Made by a program: the position numbers and the translations under genes. This document shows positions 7,148 to 16,550 of a stretch of 41,039 bases of DNA, one piece after another (position 1 is the first letter of the stretch; each line of letters opens with the position of its first letter). The DNA comes from Candidatus Hydrogenedentota bacterium (lineage in GTDB: Bacteria; Hydrogenedentota; Hydrogenedentia; Hydrogenedentales; CAITNO01), in contig JAGPFE010000024.1 of NCBI GenBank assembly GCA_018056705.1, positions 1 to 41,039 on the forward strand. Reading direction: 5' to 3'. A model generated the notes under the pieces. It saw nothing but the letters and a program-made list of their open reading frames with translations. It made no database searches and had not been told where the DNA came from.

Positions 7148-9403
7148 ATGATCCTGTTTGGCCGAAAAAGAATAGACGCGTCCCTGTCTTTTTTATTGCT
7201 TTTTGTAATTCCAATCCTGACCGTCTTTCTTCCCATTTTCCAGGGAAAACTTCCGGCCCGGATTCCCGGGATCGTGTTCGAACCGCCCTGGCAGGAAGCC
7301 CTCAGTCCCGCTTCTTCTTCCTCCGAAGGGCTCAACGAGGTCTCGCTTACCTGGTTCCCGACGCTGACCCTGCTGGGACAGTCCCTGAAAAAGGGGGAAC
7401 CTCCCCTGTGGAATCCATACGAGGCAATGGGCGTCCCTTTGCTGGCCACATGGAAAGCCCGGGTGTTTTCGCCGTTCTCCATCCCGTTTTACGTGGTAGG
7501 TCCCCGCAAAGCTGTCGCGATCAGCATTTTTTTCAAACTGCTGGCCGCGGGAATCTGCGCGTGGTGGGTGGCTCGGCGGTTCGGATTCAGGCCACCGATC
7601 GCGTTCATGGCAGGCGCGTTGTACCAGGTATGCGCCCCTGTTTTCGCGTTTCGTCTCGACCCGGTATCCGACGCGTACGTATGGTTTCCCCTGCTGGCGT
7701 GGAACGCGCACAACCTCCTGATGGCCCGGCCCCGGTACTGGCGGGCGACGGCCATCACCTTCCTGCTGATTGGCCTTGGCGGATCGCCGGAACTGTTGAT
7801 CGCGTCCGTGATCTGTTTCTGGGCCATGCTGGTGTCCTACCGGCTACGGGTTCGGGGACTTGACCAGTTCACGTCCGCCAGCCTGGGCGCCCTGACGGCG
7901 ATGCTGTTCGCCGGGGGAATGCTGGCAATCCAGATCCTGCCCTACGCGGAATACCTGGGGGAAAGTGTCGCCGCGCCGGCTGCCGTATCAGACTGGTCTC
8001 CCGGGCGTCTGGCGGCTCTTCTGTTTCCCGTGTTCAGCGTTGAACATCGGTCGGGAATGGCACCCATCTTTTCTCACGTGGGCATTCCCGTGGGCGTGCT
8101 GTGTTGCCTGTGGATCGCCCTGCACAAGTTCGCCAACCGTCAACGGCGCAGAAGGCTGGACGCCTTTGGCGGTGTCACTCTGGTGTTCTACCTGATCGCC
8201 GCTGGATACGCCGCTTTTCCGCTCGACTCGCAGGGATGGCCGTTGCCCAACGCCCAGCACTGGTTACTGCCGTTGCCCCTGTGGCTGGTGTTCATGGCCG
8301 CAACGGTGGCGGAAGAATGGCTGGAACTGGACGCGCGAACCAGTCGGCAGGCGCTCGCGCGTTTCCTGGTTGCCCTGGGCGTGTTTTTCATCCTCTGCGC
8401 CGGAACAGGGATATACATGGCCCTGGTATCGGGAACCGCGTATTCCCCGGCATGGTGGCTGGGGGTGATCCTCAGCGGTATCGCGATGGTCCTGCTGATC
8501 CTCATCACCCTGGTCTGGCCGAAGCCCCGCCTGCTGGGGTATGGCGTGGCCCTGATCTGTTTCGCCTGGGCGACATGGACATATTACCCCTTCACGCGGG
8601 GCACGCCCCTGAGCGAAGTGTTCCCTGAAACCTTCTTCACCCGGGTGGTACGGGATGCCGGTGGCAGGGTGGCTGGAACAGACAACCTGACCCGGTGGCC
8701 CCTGTCGGTTCACGGCATCGCCCAGGTCTACAATCCCGATGGTGTAACCCTGCGACGGTATGCCGTTTTCAAGGATCGCCTGAGACAGTATCCGCTACTG
8801 GCACGCCGCGCTGCCGCGTCCGTTCTGTTGCTGAGTCGCCAGGATATCCAGGGCGCGTATGCCGCCACGCGGCCGGATTTCAACATCCAGGAGGTATTTC
8901 CCTCTGGCGTGGTCCTGATCCGGGATTTCGAAGCCCTGCCCAGGGCGCGCATGCTGTATGCTGGCAAGGTGGTGGATCGTTTCGCGCCGGAATCCCTGGT
9001 TCCCGGGTCGGCCAGCCAGGTGGAAAACGGCATGCTACCCGAAAAAGCCGACGGGACGATCACACCGGCCGAAACGCGTATCCTGAAAGACGGGCTCTGC
9101 GCCCTTACGGTGCAGGTCAAAGGTACCCGGCCGGGCATCCTGGTGCTGGCCGATACCTGGTATCCGGGCTGGAAGGCCTGGGTGGATGGTTCACCAGCGC
9201 GCATCTGCCGCGTGGACGGCCTGTTCCGGGGCGTTGAACTGGGCGAAGGGGATCACACGGTGGAGTTCCGGTTCCAGCCGGCGTCGCTGACTCTCGGCGC
9301 GGTTATCACCATGCTCAGTTTCGCGCTGTGGGTCCTGGCCGGCGTTCGGTTGCCTCGCCTGCCGTTCCGAAAACGACAAAATATCCCGACCCTCCCCGTC
9401 TGA
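7148..9403 (+). CDS. YfhO-like polytopic membrane protein
   Basis: This is a 751-residue inner-membrane protein with about a dozen hydrophobic segments between residues 15 and 490, then a soluble C-terminal domain, then one last membrane segment near 720-740. The N-terminal periplasmic loop has PPLWNPYEAMGVPLLA, typical of YfhO-type GT-C-fold proteins. The C-terminal domain has ILVLADTWYPGWKAWVDG, GLFRGVELGEGDHTVEFRF, which is the characteristic closing motif of that family. Members act on lipid-linked sugars or are needed for glycosylation of cell-wall polymers; the exact reaction here is unknown. An AGGAA site lies about 8 bases upstream. The gene converges on miaA with a 16-base gap. Confidence 0.8.
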   Translation: MILFGRKRIDASLSFLLLFVIPILTVFLPIFQGKLPARIPGIVFEPPWQEALSPASSSSEGLNEVSLTWFPTLTLLGQSLKKGEPPLWNPYEAMGVPLLATWKARVFSPFSIPFYVVGPRKAVAISIFFKLLAAGICAWWVARRFGFRPPIAFMAGALYQVCAPVFAFRLDPVSDAYVWFPLLAWNAHNLLMARPRYWRATAITFLLIGLGGSPELLIASVICFWAMLVSYRLRVRGLDQFTSASLGALTAMLFAGGMLAIQILPYAEYLGESVAAPAAVSDWSPGRLAALLFPVFSVEHRSGMAPIFSHVGIPVGVLCCLWIALHKFANRQRRRRLDAFGGVTLVFYLIAAGYAAFPLDSQGWPLPNAQHWLLPLPLWLVFMAATVAEEWLELDARTSRQALARFLVALGVFFILCAGTGIYMALVSGTAYSPAWWLGVILSGIAMVLLILITLVWPKPRLLGYGVALICFAWATWTYYPFTRGTPLSEVFPETFFTRVVRDAGGRVAGTDNLTRWPLSVHGIAQVYNPDGVTLRRYAVFKDRLRQYPLLARRAAASVLLLSRQDIQGAYAATRPDFNIQEVFPSGVVLIRDFEALPRARMLYAGKVVDRFAPESLVPGSASQVENGMLPEKADGTITPAETRILKDGLCALTVQVKGTRPGILVLADTWYPGWKAWVDGSPARICRVDGLFRGVELGEGDHTVEFRFQPASLTLGAVITMLSFALWVLAGVRLPRLPFRKRQNIPTLPV

Positions 9404-9419
9404 GGCCAGATCGTTCCCT

Positions 9420-10370
9420 TCAATCGCCGGTTTCCTCCAGAAACCGTTGCCACAGGTCCAGCACCCGGGCGACCAGTTCCTCCAGTGTCGTTCCTTCATC
9501 GCAATCCAGCCAGTGAATATCCGCTTGGTGACGGAACCAGCCCAGTTGGCGTCGGGCGTATCGACGATGCCCGCGGGCAATGGTTTCCATCGCCGTTTCG
9601 AGGTCCGTTTCCCCGCGCAGGCACGCCAGAACTTCCTGGTACCCAAGGGTTTTCAGCCGCCGCACCGATTCCTCGCGGCCCGTGTCGACCAGCGCGCGGA
9701 CCTCGTCAAGCCAACCCGCGTCGAACATTTCCCGGACCCTCGCGTTAATCCGCCGGTAGAGCATTTCCCGGTCGGACCGCAAGCCCACCCGTAGACCCTT
9801 CAGCACAACAGGCCGTTCCCGGTGCCGCCGGTGCCAGACGGAAAAAGGTTCTCCCGTCAGTTCGTAGACCTCAAGGGCCCGGACCACCCGAACCAGGTCG
9901 TTCGGGCTGGTCAGGGTAGACGCGTAGTCCGGATCTACCGTCCTGAGTCGTTCGTACAGCGCGGCCGGGGAAGTCTCCGCGGCTTCGCGACGCAACCGTT
10001 CCCGAATGCTGTCGTCACGGGGCGGCCCTTCAAACAGGCCGTCCAGTAACGCCCGGATATACAGGCCTGACCCTCCGACCACGATCACCGTCTTTCCCCG
10101 GGCTTGAATCTGGGCGATCCGCTCCCGGGCGATCCGCTGAAACAGGCCAGCGGCCATCGTGTCCTCCACCGGGTCCTGGAACGCGACGAAATGGTGGGGA
10201 ATCCGGGCACGCAATGCCGGTGAAGGGGCAGCCGTGCCGATTTCCATGCCCCGGTAAAACTGCATGGAATCCGCCGAAACGATCTCGCCATTCAATCTCG
10301 TTGCCACCTCGGCGGCCAGGGCCGTTTTACCGGATCCCGTGGGCCCAACGACAGCCAGCACCGGCTTCAC
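9420..10370 (-). CDS. miaA: tRNA dimethylallyltransferase MiaA
   Basis: MiaA adds a dimethylallyl group to N6 of A37 in tRNAs that read codons starting with U. The 316-residue length is normal. Recognisable motifs are the P-loop GPTGSGKT (residues 9-16), the SADSMQFYRGMEIGTAAPS block, HHFVAFQDP, VVGGSGLYIRALLDG, the DLVRVVRALEVYELTG segment and the C-terminal GYQEVL and RRYARRQLGWFR tRNA-contact motifs. Its ATG overlaps the TGA of mutL by four bases, so the two genes are probably translationally coupled, as in the conserved mutL-miaA pair. Confidence 0.97.
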   Translation of the reverse strand: MKPVLAVVGPTGSGKTALAAEVATRLNGEIVSADSMQFYRGMEIGTAAPSPALRARIPHHFVAFQDPVEDTMAAGLFQRIARERIAQIQARGKTVIVVGGSGLYIRALLDGLFEGPPRDDSIRERLRREAAETSPAALYERLRTVDPDYASTLTSPNDLVRVVRALEVYELTGEPFSVWHRRHRERPVVLKGLRVGLRSDREMLYRRINARVREMFDAGWLDEVRALVDTGREESVRRLKTLGYQEVLACLRGETDLETAMETIARGHRRYARRQLGWFRHQADIHWLDCDEGTTLEELVARVLDLWQRFLEETGD

Positions 10371-12433
10371 AGGATTCTCCTGAAACTTTTTTCCAGTTGT
10401 CTGCGGGTGATCTGGACGATAATGGGCCTGCCGTGGGGACAGGTGTAGGGAGGTCTGAGCGTCCGCAGCCCGGCCAGCAGGTCACCCCGCTCTTCCGCGT
10501 TAAGTACCGCCCCGGCCCGGATCGACTCCCTGCAGGCACGACTGGCCAGTTTGAGCATCTCCGCGAGCACCCGTTCACGATCAAAAAGTCGTCCCTGGGC
10601 CAGTTCGTCCAGTAATTGGTGAATCAGGTCCGCCACCCGGGATTCTTCGTACAGCGGACTGATGGCGGATACCTGCCACACGCCCTCCCCAAAAGGCTCT
10701 ATAACCATACCCAGTCGCTCGAACAGCGACATGTTTTCCTCAAGCAGCACCGACTGGGCCGGTGTCACTTCCACCAGCAGGGGCACCATCAATTGCTGCA
10801 CCCCGCCGTCCCCTTTTTCGGCCCACGTCTTGAGTCGCTCGTAATTGATCCGCTCGTGCAGGGCATGCTGGTCAACGATCAGCAGTCGGTCCGGGAAAGG
10901 AAGGACCAGGTATGTCTCGAACACCTGGATCGATAGTTCGGGAAATCTGTCCAGGGACTCATAGAGCGGCTCTGGGGTCAACAGCCCCCCCAGCGTGGTT
11001 TCCAGTGGCACACCTGGGGCCCCATCACCGGTCCCGGAGGGTGAGACAAAACCTCCCGGCATTTCCTCCCCGGCCGGCAGAACCATTGCCCCGGTTGACG
11101 CCGTCGAGAAGGCCGTGTTTTCTGGGGAAACCTGATTGGTCATCCCTTCCCCGGTTGTCGTCTGCCCAAATGCTGTCCCAGGGTCACCTGCCGATGCTTC
11201 CCGTTCCCGCCTCGCGGACATGCCGGTCGGCTCCGTGGCAGTCGGGGCCCACATGTCCCTTTCGCCTGAGCCATGGTCGGTACGCATGACGGCTGTCTCA
11301 CCGGCAACCATCGGATCGGTTACCAGCTCCCCCGCGGGCACCGATCTTCCAGCCTTGCCCGTTTCGACCTCGTGATCCCTGCCCGTTTCCGGTATACCCG
11401 GAATATCCACTGTTCGGGGACGACGCGCCTGTTCCAGGGCCATGCGTACGATGTCGCGGATGATATCTCCGGGTTCACGATCGTCCCGGAAACGAATCTC
11501 CCGTTTCGTAGGATGAATATTCACGTCCACGAGCCGGGGATTAACCGATATGAGCAACACGCCCACGGGATAACGTCCAACGGTCAGCAGTCCCCGGAAC
11601 GCGTTTTCCAGGCCGTACTGCAACGCCCTGTGCGCGACGGGGCGCCCGTTCACGTAAAAGTATTGCCGGGATCGATTGGACAGGCTGAGTCCAGGCAACC
11701 CCACCACGCCGGTAAGCCGCCACGGCCCGGATTCTCCCGATACCGTTACCATGTCCCGCGCGTAGGCGTTGCCCCACAAGATCCGCACCCGATCAAGCAG
11801 GTCCGCCGAAGCCGGCACGCTGAAAACCCGCGCGTCATTGTGATACAACTCAAAGCCAATTCCCGGCCGGGCCAGCGCGTGCCGGGTGACCACGTCCACG
11901 CAATGCCCCAGTTCCGTGGCATGAGATTTCAGAAATTTCCTGCGTACGGGGGTGTTGTAATACAGCCTTTCCACGCTGACGCGGGTTCCGGGTGGGGCGG
12001 CCGTACGCTCCACGGCCCTGAGGATGCCACCATCCACCACGACCCGGGTGGCCCCTTCCTCGTCGGCCATCCGCGTGACCAGCGTGAACCGGGACACCGA
12101 CGCGATACTCGCCAGGGCCTCTCCGCGAAATCCCATGGTCTGGATGGCGTCCAGGTCGGATGCTTCGCGAATTTTGCTGGTGGCGTGACGTTCCACGGCC
12201 AGCAGGGCATCCTGTTCGGTCATGCCGATACCGTTGTCCTGTACATCCACCAGGCGGGTGCCCGCGGCGACCAGCCGGACCGTTATCCGGCTGGCTTCCG
12301 CGTCCAGGGCGTTTTCCACCAGTTCCTTCACCACCGAGGCGGGCCGTTCCACCACCTCGCCCGCGGCGATTTTATTGGCCACGTCATCGGGCAATACCCT
12401 GACGCGAGATCTTTCTCCTTCCACAGAAGCCAT
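10367..12433 (-). CDS. mutL: DNA mismatch repair protein MutL (endonuclease-type)
   Basis: MutL couples MutS mismatch recognition to strand incision. The N-terminal GHKL ATPase is intact, with IAAGEVVERPASVVKELVENALDA, DNGIGM, ATSKI and TMGFRGEALASI. A low-complexity linker of about 110 residues (roughly 345-460) joins it to the dimerisation domain. That domain carries the metal-dependent nicking motif DQHA-x2-E-x4-E at D521-E532, plus the late ACRESIRAGAVL and CPHGRP motifs. The motif implies intrinsic endonuclease activity, as in bacteria without MutH. The length of 688 residues is normal. AAGGA lies 5 bases upstream of the ATG. The gene is divergent from valS. Confidence 0.97.
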   Translation of the reverse strand: MASVEGERSRVRVLPDDVANKIAAGEVVERPASVVKELVENALDAEASRITVRLVAAGTRLVDVQDNGIGMTEQDALLAVERHATSKIREASDLDAIQTMGFRGEALASIASVSRFTLVTRMADEEGATRVVVDGGILRAVERTAAPPGTRVSVERLYYNTPVRRKFLKSHATELGHCVDVVTRHALARPGIGFELYHNDARVFSVPASADLLDRVRILWGNAYARDMVTVSGESGPWRLTGVVGLPGLSLSNRSRQYFYVNGRPVAHRALQYGLENAFRGLLTVGRYPVGVLLISVNPRLVDVNIHPTKREIRFRDDREPGDIIRDIVRMALEQARRPRTVDIPGIPETGRDHEVETGKAGRSVPAGELVTDPMVAGETAVMRTDHGSGERDMWAPTATEPTGMSARREREASAGDPGTAFGQTTTGEGMTNQVSPENTAFSTASTGAMVLPAGEEMPGGFVSPSGTGDGAPGVPLETTLGGLLTPEPLYESLDRFPELSIQVFETYLVLPFPDRLLIVDQHALHERINYERLKTWAEKGDGGVQQLMVPLLVEVTPAQSVLLEENMSLFERLGMVIEPFGEGVWQVSAISPLYEESRVADLIHQLLDELAQGRLFDRERVLAEMLKLASRACRESIRAGAVLNAEERGDLLAGLRTLRPPYTCPHGRPIIVQITRRQLEKSFRRIL

Positions 12434-12685
12434 ATTAATCCTTCACGCTATCTCCTGTCTGTCGGGTTATTGTATGGGATCTCCCCTTCCCTCCCCTATC
12501 CCCGCCGCGTCTCGGGTCATCCGGAAAACCTGGCATCGGTTCAAGACTGACAATGTCGTTTTGTTATACTTTACCGGGTTTTATGGTTCTTCGGACATTC
12601 CGTCCATGGTTACCCGGCGCGTTCCGGCATGGGGTATGAGTTGTTTTCCCGCTGGAAAACCGGCTGATATCAGGAACAGAGGCGT
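12434..12685. promoter_or_regulatory. Divergent mutL/valS intergenic region
   Basis: These 252 bases hold no convincing gene. TACAAT on the minus strand (12474-12469) could be a -10 for mutL. TATACT at 12565-12570 could be a -10 for valS. CTGACA at 12547-12552 resembles a -35 but is only 12 bases from it. No T-box sequence or specifier stem is visible upstream of valS. Confidence 0.3.
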
Positions 12686-15292
12686 ATGGATATTCCTAAA
12701 AGATATGAGGCGGGCGAAATCGAACAGGGGATTCTCGATCGCTGGGCCGCCGCGAAACTGTACGCGTGGGATCCATCGAAGGGCCGCGAAGAAACTTTCG
12801 TGGTCGACACCCCCCCACCCACGGTCAGTGGATCGCTTCACGTGGGCCACATGTTCAGTTATTCACACCAGGATTTCATCGTTCGATTTCAGCGGATGCG
12901 GGGCAAGAACATTTTCTTTCCCATCGGCTGGGATGACAACGGGTTGCCCACCGAACGCCGGGTGCAGCACCTTTACAACGTGAAGTGCGATCCCCACGCC
13001 CATTTCGACCCGAACCTGCGACGGAAACGGGGCGAAAAGGGGGAGCCCCTGTCCATCAGCCGACCGAATTTCATCGCCCTGTGCAACGAAGTCACCCGGG
13101 AAGACGAAACGGCGTTCCGCCACCTATGGACCCGGCTGGGCCTGAGTTACGACTGGGATCAGGAGTACGCTACCATCGACGATCACTGCCGCCGCACCTC
13201 CCAGGCCAGTTTCCTGGAACTGCTGGAAAAGGGAGAGATCTACCAGGACAACCGGCCGGTCATGTGGGACGTGGATTTCCAGACCGCCATCGCCCAGGCG
13301 GAAATCGTGGACAAGGAAGTGCCTAGCGCCTATCATTTTCTGCGTTTCGGCATCGAAAACAGTGACGAGTACCTCGTGATTGCCACGACCCGGCCCGAAC
13401 TGCTGCCGGCCTGCGTGGCCGTGCTGGTACATCCCGAAGACGAACGCTACCGGAAATACCTGGGCAAACGGGCCGTTACACCCCTGTTCCGAGCCCCCGT
13501 CCCCATCATGGCGGACGAAAAAGCCGACCCGGAAAAAGGCACCGGCGTGGTCATGGTGTGTACCTTCGGGGACCAGACGGACGTGGAGTGGTGGCTTCGG
13601 TTCAACCTTCCGTCCCGGTGCGCGCTGAACCGGGACGGCACGATGGCGCCGTTGCGATTCGGGCTCGAATCGGAAGGGGCGAACTGGATCAGCCTGGACC
13701 CGGAAGCGGCCAACGCCGCGTACGAAAAGATGGTTGGCCTGCCGGTCAAAAAAGCCCGGTCGGCCTTCCTGGAACTGGCCGAAGCCGCCGGAAACGTGCT
13801 GGATCGTCCCAGGCAGGACATCACGCACGCGGTCAAGTTCTTCGAAAAAGGTGACCGGCCCCTCGAACTGATTCCCACGCGGCAGTGGTACTGCCGGATC
13901 CTGGACAAGAAGGAAATCCTGATCGAACAGGGACGAAAGATTCAGTGGCACCCGGAGTTCATGCGGAAACGGTACGAACACTGGGTCGAGGGACTCAACG
14001 CCGACTGGTGCCTGAGCCGGCAACGGTTTTTCGGCGTACCCATTCCCGTCTGGTATCGCGTGGACGAAAGCGGAGCCATCCGCTACGACCAGGTACTGCT
14101 CCCCGACCGGACGGATCTGCCCGTGGATCCCATGGACACGCCGCCTCCGGGATTCAGTGAATCGCAGCGGAACCAGCCCGGCGGATTCGCCGCGGACACG
14201 GACGTGATGGACACGTGGGCCACCAGTTCGCTCACGCCCCAGATCGCGAGCCACTGGGTAGATGATCCCGAACGCCACCGCAAGCTCTTCCCCATGGACA
14301 TCCGGCCCCAAAGCCACGAAATCATCCGCACGTGGGCCTTTTACACCATCGTCAAAGCCTACCTCCACGAGCGGGAGATTCCCTGGAAACACGTGGTCAT
14401 CAGCGGGTGGATCCTGGATCCAGACCGCAAGAAAATGTCCAAGAGCCAGGGCAATGTTATTACGCCCGAACCACTGATCGACCAGTACGGGGCGGACAGC
14501 GTCCGTTACTGGGCGGCCCGCGCCCGCCTCGGGGTGGATACCGCCTACGACGAACAGGTGTTCAAGATCGGCAAGAAACTGTGCACCAAAATGTTCAACG
14601 CCAGCCGGTTCGTGCTGGGACGTTTCGAGCAGGTAGACCGCCAATTGCTCACGCCCGACCGGATCACCCACGCGACGGACCAGGCACTCATCCGGGAGTT
14701 GCGACCCGTTATCACGCAAGCCACGACGGCCCTGGAGCAGTTCGATTACGCCCAGGCGCTGAGCCTGATCGAGGACTTTTTCTGGCGCGGGTTCTGCGAC
14801 AACTACATCGAACTGGCCAAGGGACGCACGTACGAAGAAACCCTGACTGAGGGACGCCTGTCCGCGTGCGTGACACTCAGGCTGACGCACCGGGCCCTGA
14901 CCCGGCTGTTCGCGCCGTTCATCCCGTTCATCACGGACGCGGTGTGGTCCTGGGAATACGCGAACGATCCCGGCATGCATCCGTCCATCCACCGAAGCCC
15001 CTGGCCGACGATCGACGAATTCAGCAGCGTCCCCGATCCGGCGGATCCGACAACGTGGGATGCGACGCTGGCCGTGCTGGACGCCACGCGGCGGATCAAG
15101 GCCGAGGCGAACAAAAGCATGGCCGCGCCCATCGAATCCGCCACGGTCATCGCGCCGGAAGCCATGCTGCGGGCCATCGAACCCACGACTGGCGATATCC
15201 GTGCCATGCTCAAAATCGACCGACTGGTCCCCGTGGCGGATGAACGCGCGGAAACCGTAAGGGTCGAGGTGGTGTTCGCGGCGGAAACGTGA
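12686..15292 (+). CDS. valS: Valyl-tRNA synthetase, compact form
   Basis: This class Ia synthetase charges tRNA-Val and edits mischarged threonine. The catalytic HIGH motif is HVGH at 52-55, in the PPPTVSGSLHVGHM context typical of ValRS. It is followed by GWDDNGLPTERRVQ. The CP1 editing domain spans about 180-350 (LVIATTRPELLPACVAVLVHP). KMSKS is at 583-587. An anticodon-binding helical domain follows. At 868 residues the protein ends right after the LKIDRLVPVADE segment and lacks the C-terminal coiled-coil tRNA arm of E. coli ValRS. This is the shorter form seen in, for example, actinobacteria. AGAGG lies just upstream of the ATG. Confidence 0.96.
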   Translation: MDIPKRYEAGEIEQGILDRWAAAKLYAWDPSKGREETFVVDTPPPTVSGSLHVGHMFSYSHQDFIVRFQRMRGKNIFFPIGWDDNGLPTERRVQHLYNVKCDPHAHFDPNLRRKRGEKGEPLSISRPNFIALCNEVTREDETAFRHLWTRLGLSYDWDQEYATIDDHCRRTSQASFLELLEKGEIYQDNRPVMWDVDFQTAIAQAEIVDKEVPSAYHFLRFGIENSDEYLVIATTRPELLPACVAVLVHPEDERYRKYLGKRAVTPLFRAPVPIMADEKADPEKGTGVVMVCTFGDQTDVEWWLRFNLPSRCALNRDGTMAPLRFGLESEGANWISLDPEAANAAYEKMVGLPVKKARSAFLELAEAAGNVLDRPRQDITHAVKFFEKGDRPLELIPTRQWYCRILDKKEILIEQGRKIQWHPEFMRKRYEHWVEGLNADWCLSRQRFFGVPIPVWYRVDESGAIRYDQVLLPDRTDLPVDPMDTPPPGFSESQRNQPGGFAADTDVMDTWATSSLTPQIASHWVDDPERHRKLFPMDIRPQSHEIIRTWAFYTIVKAYLHEREIPWKHVVISGWILDPDRKKMSKSQGNVITPEPLIDQYGADSVRYWAARARLGVDTAYDEQVFKIGKKLCTKMFNASRFVLGRFEQVDRQLLTPDRITHATDQALIRELRPVITQATTALEQFDYAQALSLIEDFFWRGFCDNYIELAKGRTYEETLTEGRLSACVTLRLTHRALTRLFAPFIPFITDAVWSWEYANDPGMHPSIHRSPWPTIDEFSSVPDPADPTTWDATLAVLDATRRIKAEANKSMAAPIESATVIAPEAMLRAIEPTTGDIRAMLKIDRLVPVADERAETVRVEVVFAAET

Positions 15293-15372
15293 CCCGATGG
15301 GGAATGAGCCGGTGACTCCAGTCGTTACGGTAAGCGGTGTAAGCAACCGCTCCACGGGAAAGGGCTGGCCTT

Positions 15373-16530
15373 ATGGAGAATTTCCGTTTTCACAATCCCA
15401 CTGAGATCGTGTTCGGACGGGGCAGCATCGCCGAGTTGACCTCGCTGGTTCCCCGCGACGCGAAAGTGCTGATGCTGTACGGTGGAGGGTCCATCCATCG
15501 CAATGGGGTCTACGAACAGGTCCGCGATGCCCTGAAAAGCCACGATGTCATCGAGTTTGGCGGCATTGAACCCAATCCCCGCCATGAAACCTGCATGAAG
15601 GCGGTAGATCTTGCCCGGAAAACCGGCGCGGCGTTCCTGCTTTCCGTGGGCGGCGGATCCGTGCTCGACGGTACCAAGTACATCGCCGCCGCCATCCCCT
15701 TCAACGGTGACGATCCATGGGACATCCTCGCGCGCGGCGCGTCCGTGAACCAGGCCCTGCCGCTGGGGTGCGTGCTGACCCTGCCGGCCACGGGGTCCGA
15801 ATCAAACGGATTCTCCGTGATTTCACGGGATTCCACGGGAGAAAAACTGGCGTTTTACAGCCCGCTCGTGTACCCGAAATTCGCGGTTCTCGACCCGGCC
15901 GTGACGGTAACGCTGGACGCGCGCCAGACCGCCAACGGCATCATCGACGCGTACGCCCATGTCCTGGAACAGTACCTGACCTATGACGTGAACGCACCGT
16001 TGCAGGATCGACAGGCCGAAGCCATCCTCCTGACCCTCATTGAAGAAGGGCCGAAGGTGCTGGCCAACCCTTCCGATTACGATGCCCGTGCCAACGTGAT
16101 GTGGTCCGCGACGAACGCCCTGAACGGACTCATCGCCTGTGGCGTGCCCCAGGACTGGACCACCCACATGATCGGTCACGAACTGACCGCCCTGTACGGC
16201 CTGGACCACGCTCAGACCCTCGCGATTGTGTTTCCCGCCACGCTCCGGCGATTACGCGCGCACAAGCGGGAAAAACTGGCGCGGTACGCGCGGCGGGTCT
16301 GGAATCTGGAAGATGCTGACGAAAACGCGCTGACCGAACAGGCCATCGAGCGCACGGAGGCCTTTTTCCGTTCCCTTGGCGTCAAAACCCGGCTCGCGGA
16401 GTACGGTATCCGGGAAGGACTGGATCGGATTCCGGAAAGGCTGGAAAAGCGTGGATCGTTTCCGCTTGGCGAGCGGGGCGATGTGGACGCGAACGTCACG
16501 CGGGATATTCTTGCCCTTTGCGCGGAGTAA
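15373..16530 (+). CDS. yqhD: NADPH-dependent aldehyde reductase, YqhD type
   Basis: This is an iron/zinc-containing group III alcohol dehydrogenase of 385 residues, very similar to E. coli YqhD along its whole length. It shares FGGIEPNP, LSVGGGSVLDGTK (the GGGS nucleotide-binding turn near 93), GCVLTLPATGSESN, NGIIDAYAHVLEQY and GVPQDWTTHMIGHELTALYGLDHAQTLAIV. The four metal ligands expected from YqhD are present at D192, H196, H265 and H279. The role is reduction of short-chain or lipid-derived aldehydes with NADPH in the cytoplasm. AAAGGG lies about 9 bases upstream. It follows valS by 80 bases and converges on the TPR gene with a 20-base gap. Confidence 0.93.
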   Translation: MENFRFHNPTEIVFGRGSIAELTSLVPRDAKVLMLYGGGSIHRNGVYEQVRDALKSHDVIEFGGIEPNPRHETCMKAVDLARKTGAAFLLSVGGGSVLDGTKYIAAAIPFNGDDPWDILARGASVNQALPLGCVLTLPATGSESNGFSVISRDSTGEKLAFYSPLVYPKFAVLDPAVTVTLDARQTANGIIDAYAHVLEQYLTYDVNAPLQDRQAEAILLTLIEEGPKVLANPSDYDARANVMWSATNALNGLIACGVPQDWTTHMIGHELTALYGLDHAQTLAIVFPATLRRLRAHKREKLARYARRVWNLEDADENALTEQAIERTEAFFRSLGVKTRLAEYGIREGLDRIPERLEKRGSFPLGERGDVDANVTRDILALCAE

Positions 16531-16550
16531 CATCGCCCCCAGCGCATTGA

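Noticed and set aside
11273..12550. 425-codon plus-strand frame opposite mutL
   Set aside because: Antisense to a complete mutL.
12434..12685. T-box riboswitch before valS
   Set aside because: No conserved T-box sequence, specifier stem or terminator stem found.
13124..15355. 743-codon open frame on the minus strand opposite valS
   Set aside because: valS is complete with all motifs; the antisense frame is open because of high GC and has no domain pattern.
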